From Rugamonas sp. (GTDB lineage: Bacteria; Pseudomonadota; Gammaproteobacteria; Burkholderiales; Burkholderiaceae_D), in the NCBI RefSeq assembly GCF_025354735.1, contig NZ_JANXMI010000287.1, forward strand, positions 1-45,757: a stretch of DNA of 45,757 bases, given 5' to 3'. This document shows, one piece after another, positions 25,004 to 33,114 of this stretch; position 1 is the stretch's first letter; the number at the start of each line of letters is the position of its first letter. The position numbers were made by a program, and so were the translations under genes. The notes beneath the pieces are model-generated. The model did no database searches and was not told the DNA's origin. It was given only the letters and a program-made list of their open reading frames with translations.

Positions 25004-26101
25004 TCAGCCGCCGGACCAGCGCGCGCTGTGGGGGCTCGCGACGCGCACCGTCGGTTGCTGGCGCGGCGGCCGGGCGCAGGCTTCCATGCCGCGCTCGTAA
25101 CCGTATCGCCACTGGTCTTGCATGTGCTGCGCGAAGGTGGCGTGGTCGGCCGGCATGGTCAGCTCGATGCGGTTGCGGCGCCAGTCCAGTTTCTGCTGCA
25201 ACTGCTGGCGCGCCAGCGTCGCCGACACATCCGAGGAGTCGATGCGGATGTCGGCCAAGTGGCTGTTGGCATGGCGCAGGCGGGCGTTGCCGTCCAGTCC
25301 CAGCACGCTGCGCCAGGCGGGAATCGAGAAAGTCTGTTCGAACGCTTCCTTGAATTCGAGCACCACCTCGGCCGCCAGGCGGCGCGCGATTTCGACCGGG
25401 AACAGGTCGACGACGCCGCCTATGTATTCGTGGCCGCCGTAGGGCTGGCAGCGGAAGTACAACATGTCGGCGATCGAGATGCGCGCCGCCGCCGCCGCCG
25501 GCACGCCGGTGTCGGTGCGCAGCTCGGGCGCGACGGCGTGGTCGCCCCAGCGCGGATCGCTGAGCGGCGAGGCTATGCCGTCGAGCAGCGCGGCCGCGCG
25601 GGCGCCGCAGAACACGGTTTCGGCGTACAGCTTGCGGCCGGCGCGCGGCTGGCCGACATCGGCGGGGCCGAAAAGCAATCGCCCGCCGAGGATGGCGACG
25701 TCGACCGTCGGCGTGGCCGGCTCGGGCGGGAAGGGCAGTTGCGGCGGGATCTCGAACAGGTAGTCGGTGAACAGGTCCGGGATCAGCGGCGCCGGGCTCT
25801 TCGACAGCCGGCGACGCGCCGCGCGCAGCAGCGTCAAGGCCAGGTTGGCGCGCCGGGTCGACTTGAGGCCGCACCAGAAACGGTACATCTCGGGCGACGT
25901 CAGCCAGGCGCGGCGGGCGTCGTCGTCGGGCAGGTTGCGGATGATGGTGGCGGCGATGGCGCCGCCGCAGCTGGCCAGCAGCAGGTCGGGCGCGCGCCCG
26001 GATTGCCGCAGCGCCTCGTACATGCCGAGATAAATTCCAAAGCGAAAACCGCCGCCGGCCATCACCATGCAGCGCTGATATTGTGAGGGAGTGTGCGTCA
26101 T
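25004..26101 (-). CDS. Patatin-like protein with non-canonical active-site motifs
   Basis: About 365 residues. The N-terminal MVMAGGGFRFGIYLGMYEAL is the glycine-rich oxyanion segment of patatin-like phospholipases, followed by LLASCGGAIAATIIRN at the place of the nucleophile elbow. The serine (Ser44) is kept, but the first glycine of GxSxG is replaced by leucine. The segment that should hold the catalytic DG(G/A) reads YIGGVVDLFPVE, with no Asp before the glycines. The protein may have altered or no lipase activity. The start is taken at 26101; an ATG at 26113 is also possible, and a longer upstream reading has no family similarity. The C-terminus is basic and Arg-rich. Confidence 0.7.
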   Translation of the reverse strand: MTHTPSQYQRCMVMAGGGFRFGIYLGMYEALRQSGRAPDLLLASCGGAIAATIIRNLPDDDARRAWLTSPEMYRFWCGLKSTRRANLALTLLRAARRRLSKSPAPLIPDLFTDYLFEIPPQLPFPPEPATPTVDVAILGGRLLFGPADVGQPRAGRKLYAETVFCGARAAALLDGIASPLSDPRWGDHAVAPELRTDTGVPAAAAARISIADMLYFRCQPYGGHEYIGGVVDLFPVEIARRLAAEVVLEFKEAFEQTFSIPAWRSVLGLDGNARLRHANSHLADIRIDSSDVSATLARQQLQQKLDWRRNRIELTMPADHATFAQHMQDQWRYGYERGMEACARPPRQQPTVRVASPHSARWSGG

Positions 26102-26176
26102 GCGCAGCAACATACCACATCGGCGCCGGCGGCCCGGGCGCGGCTTGATGCGGGCCGGCCCGCAGGCGCGCTGCGC

Positions 26177-26205
26177 TTGACATTTGCCGCTATTGTGCCA
26201 ATCAT
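26177..26205 (+). promoter_or_regulatory. Promoter-like sequence before the small membrane protein gene
   Basis: TTGACA (26177-26182) matches the -35 consensus exactly, with AATCAT (26200-26205) 17 nt later as a weak -10. A GGGAG ribosome site and the ATG at 26229 follow closely. Confidence 0.4.
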
Positions 26206-26228
26206 GGAATTTTATGGGAGTGCGAAAA

Positions 26229-26471
26229 ATGATGCCGATAACCGCCGCCGCCGCGCCAAGTTTATCGTCTTTGGATGCGCGGCTGGTCCGCATCGAAACG
26301 GCGGCAGAAATGTTAAAAATTGATGTCGCCGTCATACGCGCCAATTATGTGAGCAAGGAAGATCTGGCCAAGGCGATGCTGGACCAGAACTGGCGATATC
26401 TCTCCTGGCTGACCGGCATCTGCACCGCGCTCACCGCCGCGGTGTACTTCGTCGCGCGTTACGTCCACTAG
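26229..26471 (+). CDS. Small membrane protein with N-terminal coiled coil (80 residues)
   Basis: The start MMPITAAAAP is chosen because GGGAG lies about 9 nt upstream; a longer in-frame reading has no ribosome site and would overlap the promoter. Residues about 13-45 (SLDARLVRIETAAEMLKIDV and following) form an amphipathic helix like those in small coiled-coil tethers. Residues about 56-77 (YLSWLTGICTALTAAVYFVA) form one membrane segment, ending in RYVH. The layout resembles small XhlA-like or phage-type membrane proteins, but I recognise no defined family. It converges on the TonB-receptor gene with a 12-bp gap. Confidence 0.6.
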   Translation: MMPITAAAAPSLSSLDARLVRIETAAEMLKIDVAVIRANYVSKEDLAKAMLDQNWRYLSWLTGICTALTAAVYFVARYVH

Positions 26472-26483
26472 TTCCCCCTCCCT

Positions 26484-28595
26484 TCAAAACGGATGTTCGA
26501 TCAAGATGCGCAGCGTCGCCGACGTCGGCGCGCGCGTGGTTTTGCGCAGCGTGCCGCTGTCGTCGCTGTAGCTGACGAGCTCCTTGTGCGGCTGGCTCAG
26601 CAGGTTGGCGACGCTGACGCGCAGGCGCGTGTTGTCGCCGCCGCGATAGAGCGCGTACAGGTCGAGTCCGCGCTTGGGCGAGCTGTCCGTGCTCAGGCTG
26701 GACGACACGCGCACCGCGCCCCCGGCCTGGAAATTGAAGCTGGCGCCGACGGTCAGCGGCGCCGCGCGCAGCCGGTAGTCGAGGCCGAGGTTGGCGCTCA
26801 AGGGCAGCTGGCCATCGAGCCGGTTGTCCGGCCCCGCGACGCAGTCCACCGACGACCAGTTGCGGGCGACGTTAGCGCGCACGTCGACGGCCTGCGCCTG
26901 CGCCGCGACCGCTTGCAGCGGCAGCTTCGCTTCCAGTTCGATGCCGCGCACGCTGGCCTTGCCGTCGTTGACCGGTGACTCTATCCACACGCCCGCGCTC
27001 TGATACAGCCGCTGCTGCGTGACGTCGCCGATGCGCCGCGCATAGGCGCTGGCGCTGAGCAGCGCGCCGCCCGTGGCGCCGTCGCGGCCCAGATAATGTT
27101 CGACGGCGGCGTCGAGTCCCCACGCCAGTTCCGGCCGCAGCGCGGGATTGCCTTGCGTGTCGGGATTGGTGGCGCTGTTGGCGTTGTCGGTGGTGTAGCG
27201 GCGCGGCACCAGGTCGGCCAGCTTCGGCGCCTTGTAGCTGCGGCTGAGCGCCACCCGCAGCTGGTCGCGGCCGCTCAATTTGTAGAGCGCCTGCAGTGAC
27301 GGGCTCCAGACGCCGGAGCGGGTGTCGGCCGGCGCCGCCGCGACGGTGGCGGTGACGGTGGCCAGGGTCTCCCGGCGCAGGCCGGCGTACAGCGACCAGC
27401 GCGGCGTGATGTCCCATTCGTCCTGCGCGTACAGGGCCAGGCGCGTGACCGTGGCCTGGTAGCTGGCGTCGCTGGCGTCGAGCGGCGCGCCCGTCGCCCC
27501 GTACTGCTGTTCGCGGCGGTACTCGCGGCGCAGCGCGCGGCTGCCGTCCCAGCCGAAGGCCAGCGCCTGCCGCTCGCCCAACGGCAGGCGATAGCTGCCG
27601 CTGGCGGTGACGCTGTCTTCGGCCGGGCCGGAGGCGACGTCGTGGCGGCCGCTCGGCTGTCCGGCGAGGTCGGCGCCGTCGAAGCGGAACCGGGCGCGGC
27701 GCCGGCTGGCGCTGACGGCCAGCTTGACGTCCAGCGTGGCGCCGTTTGCCAGCGGCTGGTTCCAGTCGGCGTCGCTGCGCAGCACCGCGCTGTTGGCCGC
27801 ATAGTCGGCGACGCTGTCGGGGAAGTCGCTGGGGCCGCCTTCGATATCGGTTTCCGTGGCCACGTGGTGGTGGGCCAGGTGGCGCAGGTTGACGTAGTTC
27901 TGCGACGTCAGCGTGGCGCCGTCGGCCAGCTTCCAGCTCAGGCGCGGCGCGATCACGAGCGCGTCGTCGCGGCTCGCTTCCGTTTGCGGCGTGCGGCGCA
28001 GCAGTTCCAGCTGATCGCGCGGGTCGAGTTGCCGATCGATGACCACGGTCGGCGCGACGTTGCGGGTGCGCGTCAGCGTCGCCGCCAGTGTGTAGCTGAA
28101 ATCGTCGACGCGGTCCGACAGCTGCGTCGACAGCGTGGGCGAGAAAGGCGACCAGCTGCCGCCGGCGCCGCCCGCGCTCCATTCGCGCCGTCCGCGCGCC
28201 ACCGCTTTTCTGAGCACGATGTTGATGCTGCCGGCCAGCGCCTGATTGCTCGCGTCGGCCGTCGCGGCGCGCACGATGTCGACCCGCTCGATCAGCTCCG
28301 GCGCGATGGAATCGAGCGCGAAGCCGGCCGGGACGGGCACGCCGTTGAGCATGATCTGCGTGTAGCCGTTGCCGAGGCCGTGCATGCGGATCTCGCCGCC
28401 CTGGCCCGGCACGCCGGCGATGCTGATGCCGGGCAGGCGCTTGAGCGCGTCGGCCAGCGTGCTGTCGCCTTGCCGTATCAGCTGGTCGGCGCCGCTGCCG
28501 GATACCTGCACCTGCGCGATCACGGGCGGGTCTTCGGCGTGCGCGCATGCGGCGGCCAGCAGCAGCGTGCTGCAAAAAAGTAAACGGTAGCGCAT
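26484..28595 (-). CDS. TonB-dependent outer-membrane receptor
   Basis: A 703-residue receptor with a signal peptide (MRYRLLFCSTLLLAAACAHA). It has a plug domain of about residues 30-140 (LADALKRLPGISIAG, GGEIRMHGLGNGYTQIMLNGVPVPAG, ERVDIVRAATADASNQALAGSINIVLRKAV) and a 22-strand barrel region ending in the typical terminal Phe (RILIEHPF). The start is placed at the signal peptide; the reading frame extends 16 codons upstream without support. The substrate is unknown; there is no STN domain. It is the third gene after a BlaI-type repressor and an M56-M23 peptidase, 147 bp downstream of the peptidase stop, so it may be co-regulated with them. Confidence 0.88.
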   Translation of the reverse strand: MRYRLLFCSTLLLAAACAHAEDPPVIAQVQVSGSGADQLIRQGDSTLADALKRLPGISIAGVPGQGGEIRMHGLGNGYTQIMLNGVPVPAGFALDSIAPELIERVDIVRAATADASNQALAGSINIVLRKAVARGRREWSAGGAGGSWSPFSPTLSTQLSDRVDDFSYTLAATLTRTRNVAPTVVIDRQLDPRDQLELLRRTPQTEASRDDALVIAPRLSWKLADGATLTSQNYVNLRHLAHHHVATETDIEGGPSDFPDSVADYAANSAVLRSDADWNQPLANGATLDVKLAVSASRRRARFRFDGADLAGQPSGRHDVASGPAEDSVTASGSYRLPLGERQALAFGWDGSRALRREYRREQQYGATGAPLDASDASYQATVTRLALYAQDEWDITPRWSLYAGLRRETLATVTATVAAAPADTRSGVWSPSLQALYKLSGRDQLRVALSRSYKAPKLADLVPRRYTTDNANSATNPDTQGNPALRPELAWGLDAAVEHYLGRDGATGGALLSASAYARRIGDVTQQRLYQSAGVWIESPVNDGKASVRGIELEAKLPLQAVAAQAQAVDVRANVARNWSSVDCVAGPDNRLDGQLPLSANLGLDYRLRAAPLTVGASFNFQAGGAVRVSSSLSTDSSPKRGLDLYALYRGGDNTRLRVSVANLLSQPHKELVSYSDDSGTLRKTTRAPTSATLRILIEHPF

Positions 28596-28742
28596 CGAGG
28601 GTGGTCCATGGTGCCGGTGTCGGCGACGAAACGCGGGCGGCACGGCTCCCGGCCGCGGCCACGGCCGCGGTGTATCGTCGCGTTGGAGTGCGCCGGCGGG
28701 GTGCGCCGGCGCGATGGGGAAGGCCTGGCGGCCGGCCGGCGG

Positions 28743-30461
28743 CTAGTGGCCCAGCTGCTGGCGGCGCACGCGCAGCGCGTGCGGCGTGGCCAGTTGATCG
28801 AGGCCGGCCAGCATTCGTTGCGGGTCGATCTGCTGATCGCCTTCGCGCGCCTCGAAATGCAGGTGGGGACCGGTGGCGATACCGGTGGCGCCGACGTGGC
28901 CTATCACTTGTCCGGCGCTGACGGTGTCGCCCACCTTGACGGCCTCGCTGCCGAGGTGCGCGTAGAGTGAGCGTGGCTGGCCGCGATGTTCGACCATGAC
29001 GACGTTGCCGTAGCGGCCCTGATGCTCGGCGAACGGTCCGGCGGCGATGACGGTGCCGGCGGCGACCGCGCGCACCGGCGTGCCCTGGGCGGCGGCGAAG
29101 TCGATGCCGTGGTGGATCGGCAGGGCGCGGCGCTGGACCGCGTAAAAGCCGGTGACGCGCACCTGGTCGAGCGGGTAGCGCCAGATTTCGGCGGCGGCGT
29201 TGGCGGTCAGGTTTGCGTTCGTGTCCGTGGCCGATGGCGCGGCCGCCGGCGCCGCATCGGTGATGGCGTAGGCCGGCTGCAACAGCGCGGCCGCCGCCAG
29301 CAGGGCGGCCATGGCGGCGGCCAGCGCGCAGGCCGCCACGCGGTTCAGCGACGGTATCGCTCTGTGGCGCATCTGCCGCACGCGGGCCGCCACGCTGCCG
29401 CCGTCGATGGTGCCGAAGGCCACGCCGCCGCTGGGCAGCGCCGCCGATTGCGTCGTCAGTTGGCGCAGCAGCGCGGCGGCGTAATGCTGGCGCTGGTGTT
29501 GCGGCCGGCCGGCCAGCACCAGCTGGTCGCAGCTCAGTTCCTGCGCCCACGCCAGTTGCCGGTCCAGCCAGCGCAGCGCGGGATTGAACCAGAGGACGGT
29601 GCGCAGCGCGCAGCTGAGGGCCAGATGCAGCGGGTCGCGGCGGCGCGCATGCGTCAGTTCGTGCTCGATGATGAGGTGCTGCTGCGCGGCGCTGAAGTCG
29701 CGCAGATGGCGCGGCAGCAGCAAACGCGGTCGCCAGGCGCCGATCAGCATCGGTGAAATCGCGGCGCCCGTTTCGAGGACGGCCAGCTTGAGCGCCGCGA
29801 TCTGCGCCAGTTGCGGCGGCGTGAACGCGCCGTGTTCGCGCAGCGCCGCCGGCGACAGTTCGGTGGCGCCGACCAGCAGCGCGCGCCACAGCCGCCGCGC
29901 GCGCAGCAGGCGCAGGACGGCGTAGCCGAAGCCGGCGCCGTAGGCCAACATCCAGCACAACGCCACCGACTCCATCCACGCGGCGCCTGCAACGGCGGGC
30001 GGCGTTGGTTGCGGGGCTGGGTGGGCCACGTCGGGCATCGGCGTGGCGGCTGATGACGACAGCGTCGTCGGCATCGGCGTGGCCGCGATGTCAAGTGCGG
30101 CGGCGCCGGTGCTCGCCATGTCGGCTGCCGCGGCGCCCAGGCGAACATCCGCGCCGGCGATGATAATCGGTTCCGCCGTCGCCGTTGTCGTTGCCATCGC
30201 CATCGCCGGCGCGGCGGCGCCGCGCAGCGCCGGCAGCATGCCGAAGCGCGCGCTCTGCGGCGCCAGCGTCAGCGCGAAGGCGGCGGCGACGGTCAGTTGC
30301 GCGGCCGGCCACACGGCGCGCTGCGCCGCCAGCATAGGCCAGCGGCGCGCCGCCCAGCGCAGCGCGGCCCAGACGATGAGGCCGAGCAGCACGCAGCTGA
30401 CACTGGCCTGTAAAAAACGCAGCGGCCAGGCGTGGCCGCTCAGGATGATGATGTCGGTCAT
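28743..30461 (-). CDS. M56 (BlaR1-type) and M23 (LytM) fused membrane metallopeptidase
   Basis: A 572-residue protein. The N-terminal part has membrane segments (about 14-38, 50-68, 165-187) and an M56/BlaR1-type zinc peptidase with HELTH (267-271) and downstream Glu308 (AQELSCD). A further membrane segment is at about 373-397. The C-terminal domain (about 428-550) is a LytM/M23 peptidase: HHGIDFA (His451, Asp454), YAHLG (His502) and GPHLHFE (His533, His535). In BlaR1/MecR1 this outer position holds a penicillin-binding sensor; here it is a murein-hydrolase-like domain. It starts 4 nt after the BlaI-type repressor gene, the usual arrangement of a sensor protease with its repressor. It is probably a cell-wall sensor or a wall-acting enzyme. 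Confidence 0.88.
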   Translation of the reverse strand: MTDIIILSGHAWPLRFLQASVSCVLLGLIVWAALRWAARRWPMLAAQRAVWPAAQLTVAAAFALTLAPQSARFGMLPALRGAAAPAMAMATTTATAEPIIIAGADVRLGAAAADMASTGAAALDIAATPMPTTLSSSAATPMPDVAHPAPQPTPPAVAGAAWMESVALCWMLAYGAGFGYAVLRLLRARRLWRALLVGATELSPAALREHGAFTPPQLAQIAALKLAVLETGAAISPMLIGAWRPRLLLPRHLRDFSAAQQHLIIEHELTHARRRDPLHLALSCALRTVLWFNPALRWLDRQLAWAQELSCDQLVLAGRPQHQRQHYAAALLRQLTTQSAALPSGGVAFGTIDGGSVAARVRQMRHRAIPSLNRVAACALAAAMAALLAAAALLQPAYAITDAAPAAAPSATDTNANLTANAAAEIWRYPLDQVRVTGFYAVQRRALPIHHGIDFAAAQGTPVRAVAAGTVIAAGPFAEHQGRYGNVVMVEHRGQPRSLYAHLGSEAVKVGDTVSAGQVIGHVGATGIATGPHLHFEAREGDQQIDPQRMLAGLDQLATPHALRVRRQQLGH

Positions 30462-30465
30462 GGTC

Positions 30466-30852
30466 TTACTCCTCGTCGGCGGGCCAGTCTTGCAGCAGTT
30501 GTTCGAGTTCCTCCAGCTCGTGGCGGTCGACCAGTTTGCTGCCGGTGAACATGGTGACGGGTAGCGGGTTGTCCATTTCCATCACGCGGCGGCCGAAGTC
30601 GTGCGCGAAGGCGGCCAGCGTGGCGACCTTGTCGAGCTGCGGCCGATACACCTGCACACCGTGCAGCACTTCTTGCGCCACCATCTGCTTGTCGCGCATG
30701 CGTTCCAGCGTCTTGCGGGTCGAGGAAAACGACCACGCCACTTCGTCGGCGGCCTGTTCGTGGATTTCGCGCGCGCTCAGCGGCTGCTGCTTCCACAGCG
30801 CTTTGAGCAGGCTTAATTCGCCGGGTGAGGGGATGGCTTGGGTAGCGGACAT
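30466..30852 (-). CDS. BlaI/MecI/CopY-family repressor
   Basis: A 128-residue winged-helix repressor (MSATQAIPSPGELSLLKALW, LSAREIHEQAADEVAWSFSSTRKTLERMRDKQMV, VYRPQL), the BlaI/MecI type that is cut by its partner M56 protease on induction. The ATG at 30852 has GGAG 5 nt upstream; an in-frame reading from 30918 overlaps the promoter and is rejected. It is the first gene of the repressor-peptidase-receptor operon, and a matching palindromic operator lies in its own promoter. The cleavage site with its partner cannot be read with confidence. Confidence 0.88.
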   Translation of the reverse strand: MSATQAIPSPGELSLLKALWKQQPLSAREIHEQAADEVAWSFSSTRKTLERMRDKQMVAQEVLHGVQVYRPQLDKVATLAAFAHDFGRRVMEMDNPLPVTMFTGSKLVDRHELEELEQLLQDWPADEE

Positions 30853-30888
30853 GAGAACTCCAGTGACGGTGATGTGACCAATGGGGTG

Positions 30889-30918
30889 ATTATGCGACAT
30901 GTGTCGCATGGCGGTCAA
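30889..30918 (-). promoter_or_regulatory. Promoter with BlaI/CopY-type operator in the spacer
   Basis: On the minus strand, TTGACC (30913-30918) and CATAAT (30889-30894) are 18 nt apart. The spacer is filled by the inverted repeat ATGCGACA-TG-TGTCGCAT (plus-strand 30892-30909). Its ACA-nn-TGT core is the BlaI/MecI/CopY operator type. Repressor bound here would block the operon's own promoter and perhaps the divergent hemolysin III gene. Confidence 0.7.
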
Positions 30919-30989
30919 CCGGTTTTGCGCTATACAATGCCACAGCCGACCGCGCGCCGCGCCGTGGGCACTGACCGAAATGGAAACGC

Positions 30990-31607
30990 ATGTATTACGG
31001 AGAACGCTTCAACAGCATCACCCACACCGTCGGCGCCGCGCTGGCCGCCGTCGGCGGCACGCTGCTGATCGTGATGGCGGCCCACAGCGGCGATCCCTGG
31101 AAGGTGGTCAGCTTCAGCATTTACGCGTTCACACTGCTGGCGCTGTACCTGACGTCGGCGCTCTACCACAGCATCCGCGGCCCGGCCAAGGATGTCTGGC
31201 GCACGCTCGACTACTGCGCCATCTACCTGCTGATCGCCGGCAGCTACACGCCGTTCACGCTGGTGAGCCTGCGCGGCCCGTGGGGCTGGTGGCTGTTCGG
31301 CATCGTCTGGTCGCTGGCGCTGGTCGGCATCGTGCAGGAAGTCTGGTTCGCCAAGGGCGCGCGCGTGCTGTCGCTGGTGATCTACGTGCTGATGGGATGG
31401 CTGGGCGTGATCGGCGCGCGGCCGCTGATCGCGGCGCTGAGCTGGGACGGTTTCCTGTGGCTGGCCGCCGGCGGCGTGCTCTATACCGGCGGCATCGTGT
31501 TCTACGCTACCGACCACAAGGTGCGGCACGGCCACGGAGTCTGGCATTTGTTCGTGCTCGGCGGCAGCATCTGCCATTTCGGCGCGGTGCTGCTGTACGT
31601 GGCGTGA
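30990..31607 (+). CDS. Hemolysin III family (HlyIII/YqfA) membrane protein
   Basis: A 205-residue seven-helix membrane protein of the HlyIII/PAQR superfamily. The conserved metal-site residues appear in TSALYHSIRG, LDYCAIYLLIAGSYTPFTL and, near the C-terminus, GVWHLFVLGGSICHF. Despite the name, most bacterial members are not known toxins; YqfA-type proteins are linked to membrane-lipid homeostasis. A GGAG ribosome site precedes the ATG, and the divergent BlaI operator lies about 85 bp upstream. The LysR gene follows after 15 bp. Confidence 0.85.
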   Translation: MYYGERFNSITHTVGAALAAVGGTLLIVMAAHSGDPWKVVSFSIYAFTLLALYLTSALYHSIRGPAKDVWRTLDYCAIYLLIAGSYTPFTLVSLRGPWGWWLFGIVWSLALVGIVQEVWFAKGARVLSLVIYVLMGWLGVIGARPLIAALSWDGFLWLAAGGVLYTGGIVFYATDHKVRHGHGVWHLFVLGGSICHFGAVLLYVA

Positions 31608-31622
31608 CGGCGGGGATGGCGC

Positions 31623-32504
31623 GTGGATATCCATTCCGATGACCTGAAAATTTTTGTCGCCGTCGTCGACAGCGGCTCCCTCAGCGCGGCCTCAGTGCAC
31701 CTGGGCCAGACCACCTCGGGCGTCAGCCGCGGCCTGTCGCGGCTGGAGGAAAAGCTGGCGACGTCGCTGCTCACGCGCACCACGCGGCGCATGGAGCTGA
31801 CCGAGGAGGGCCAGCTGTTCCTGCAACAGGCGCGCGCGATTCTGGCGGCGATGGAGGAGGCCGAGGAAACGATACGGATCCGGCGCCAGAAGCCGGCCGG
31901 CCGTTTGTGCGTCGACGCGGCGTCGCCCTTCATGCTGCACTGCGTGGTGCCGCATGTGGCCGAATTCCGCGCCATGTATCCGGAGATCCGGCTGGAGCTG
32001 ACCAGCAACGACCAGATCGCGGACCTGATCGAGCATCGCACCGACGTCGCCATCCGCATCGGCGCGTTGAACGATTCGACGCTGCACGCGCGGCCGCTCA
32101 CTTCCAGCCCGCTCTACCTGCTGGCCAGTCCCGATTACATCGCCCGGCACGGCGCGCCGGCCACGCCGGAGCAACTCGACGGTCACTCGCTGCTCGGCTT
32201 CGCCCAGTACGAGCAGGGCAACAGCTGGCCGCTGCGCCTGGCCAGCGGCGACGCGCTGCAGATCACGCCGACGCTGAGCGCGTCGAGCGGCGAGACGCTG
32301 CGCCAGCTGGCCATCGCCGGCCAGGGCATCGCGCGGCTGGCCGACTTCATGACGCGCGCCGACCTCGAGGCGGGACGCCTGGTCAAGGTGCTGGAACCGT
32401 ATTACACCGGCTACCGGCAGCAGATCCACGCCGTCTATTACCGCAACACGCAGCTGGCGCAGCGCATCAGCTGCTTCCTCGACTTCCTCCAGCAGAAATT
32501 GTAG
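31623..32504 (+). CDS. LysR-family transcriptional regulator
   Basis: A 293-residue LysR protein (helix-turn-helix in about 4-62: LKIFVAVVDSGSLSAASVHLGQTTSGVSRGLSRLEEKLATSLL in parts; substrate domain from about 90). The start is GTG, with a purine-rich GGGGAT about 8 nt upstream. It resembles the CrgA/AaeR-like group, but the regulated genes and effector cannot be told. It is not divergent from a metabolic gene: it follows the hemolysin III gene by 15 bp and could be co-transcribed with it. It is distinct from the GbpR-like regulator at 10994-11935. Confidence 0.85.
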   Translation: MDIHSDDLKIFVAVVDSGSLSAASVHLGQTTSGVSRGLSRLEEKLATSLLTRTTRRMELTEEGQLFLQQARAILAAMEEAEETIRIRRQKPAGRLCVDAASPFMLHCVVPHVAEFRAMYPEIRLELTSNDQIADLIEHRTDVAIRIGALNDSTLHARPLTSSPLYLLASPDYIARHGAPATPEQLDGHSLLGFAQYEQGNSWPLRLASGDALQITPTLSASSGETLRQLAIAGQGIARLADFMTRADLEAGRLVKVLEPYYTGYRQQIHAVYYRNTQLAQRISCFLDFLQQKL

Positions 32505-32537
32505 CTTGCGGCTCGCTATCAAAAATCCGCTTATGTG

Positions 32538-32696
32538 CGGCAGCGAACGGTGACGCGGCGCTGCCGAACGTAAGATGGCTACGTGTGATTGATGCACATC
32601 GCCGGCGGTAACGGCGATAGCGCTCATCAGCAGGTAAGCCGGTAGCCTCAAGTACCGGCACCAATTTCCAGCCAGTGTCTGGCGTCTCGACTGGCT
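32538..32696 (+). ncRNA. Candidate structured leader RNA: four consecutive hairpins
   Basis: Four perfect stems in a row: 32538-32545 with 32559-32566 (8 bp); 32598-32604 with 32612-32618 (7 bp); 32638-32644 with 32653-32659 (7 bp); 32670-32676 with 32690-32696 (7 bp). The last arm, GCCAG, can also pair with the nearer CTGGC (32678-32684 region), so two exclusive folds are possible. A 53-codon ORF follows about 30 nt later, and a strong terminator follows the ORF. I do not recognise a known riboswitch class. Confidence 0.35.
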
Positions 32697-32725
32697 CGTT
32701 TGATTATTTACGCTGCGAGGTCATC

Positions 32726-32887
32726 ATGGCACAGGCTAATCATCCATCCAAGTATCTGGTCCGGGCGTATCTGGAGCGCCGCTCGCACGAAGTCAAGCCA
32801 CCGCCTACGCCGGAAGAAATCCGGCGCCAGCTGGGCTGGGGCATGGTCATGTTCGAGCAAAAGATCAGCAACGGCGGCCGCTCCTGA
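32726..32887 (+). CDS. Small soluble protein of 53 residues, unknown
   Basis: A 53-residue basic protein (begins MAQANHPSKYLVRAYLERRSH and ends ISNGGRS) with no membrane segment. A GAGG ribosome site lies 7 nt before the ATG at 32726, and the ORF is followed within 10 bp by a strong terminator. This makes a real small gene likely. The central PPPTPEEIRRQLGWGM could form one helix. I recognise no family. It sits alone between the LysR gene and the LiaF-like operon, behind the multi-hairpin leader. Confidence 0.6.
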   Translation: MAQANHPSKYLVRAYLERRSHEVKPPPTPEEIRRQLGWGMVMFEQKISNGGRS

Positions 32888-32897
32888 GAGGCCCCCC

Positions 32898-32933
32898 AAA
32901 AAACTCACCCCGGCGACGGCGTGAGTTTTTTTT
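32898..32933 (+). terminator. Rho-independent terminator after the 53-residue gene
   Basis: An 11-bp stem AAAAAACTCAC/GTGAGTTTTTT (32898-32908 with 32921-32931), with a GC-rich 12-nt loop and a continuing T-run. It is A-rich on one side and T-rich on the other, so it can work in both directions. Confidence 0.9.
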
Positions 32934-33114
32934 GTTTTTGGCGGCGCGCGCGCATGGAGCGAGTCCAAGCCGCCGCTTGCTCTCCCTCGCGTCCCCTTTC
33001 TCCCCTTTCGCTCCTTTCGCCGTTCACCGGCACTTCCCCGCCATTGGCCGAAAAGCGGTTTCGCCGCCGCCCATTCCCGCGTATCGTGTGCTCATCCACT
33101 CAACGGAGACACAC

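Noticed and set aside
26872..29979. Open frame of about 1035 codons on the minus strand over the TonB receptor and peptidase genes
   Set aside because: Same strand but another frame of two real genes; the product is Arg/Ala/Pro-rich and crosses the signal peptide and the intergenic gap of the true genes.
32598..32696. Match of the hairpin leader to a c-di-GMP (GEMM-I) or cobalamin riboswitch
   Set aside because: The conserved tetraloop/receptor and box sequences of these classes are not found; only generic perfect stems are seen.
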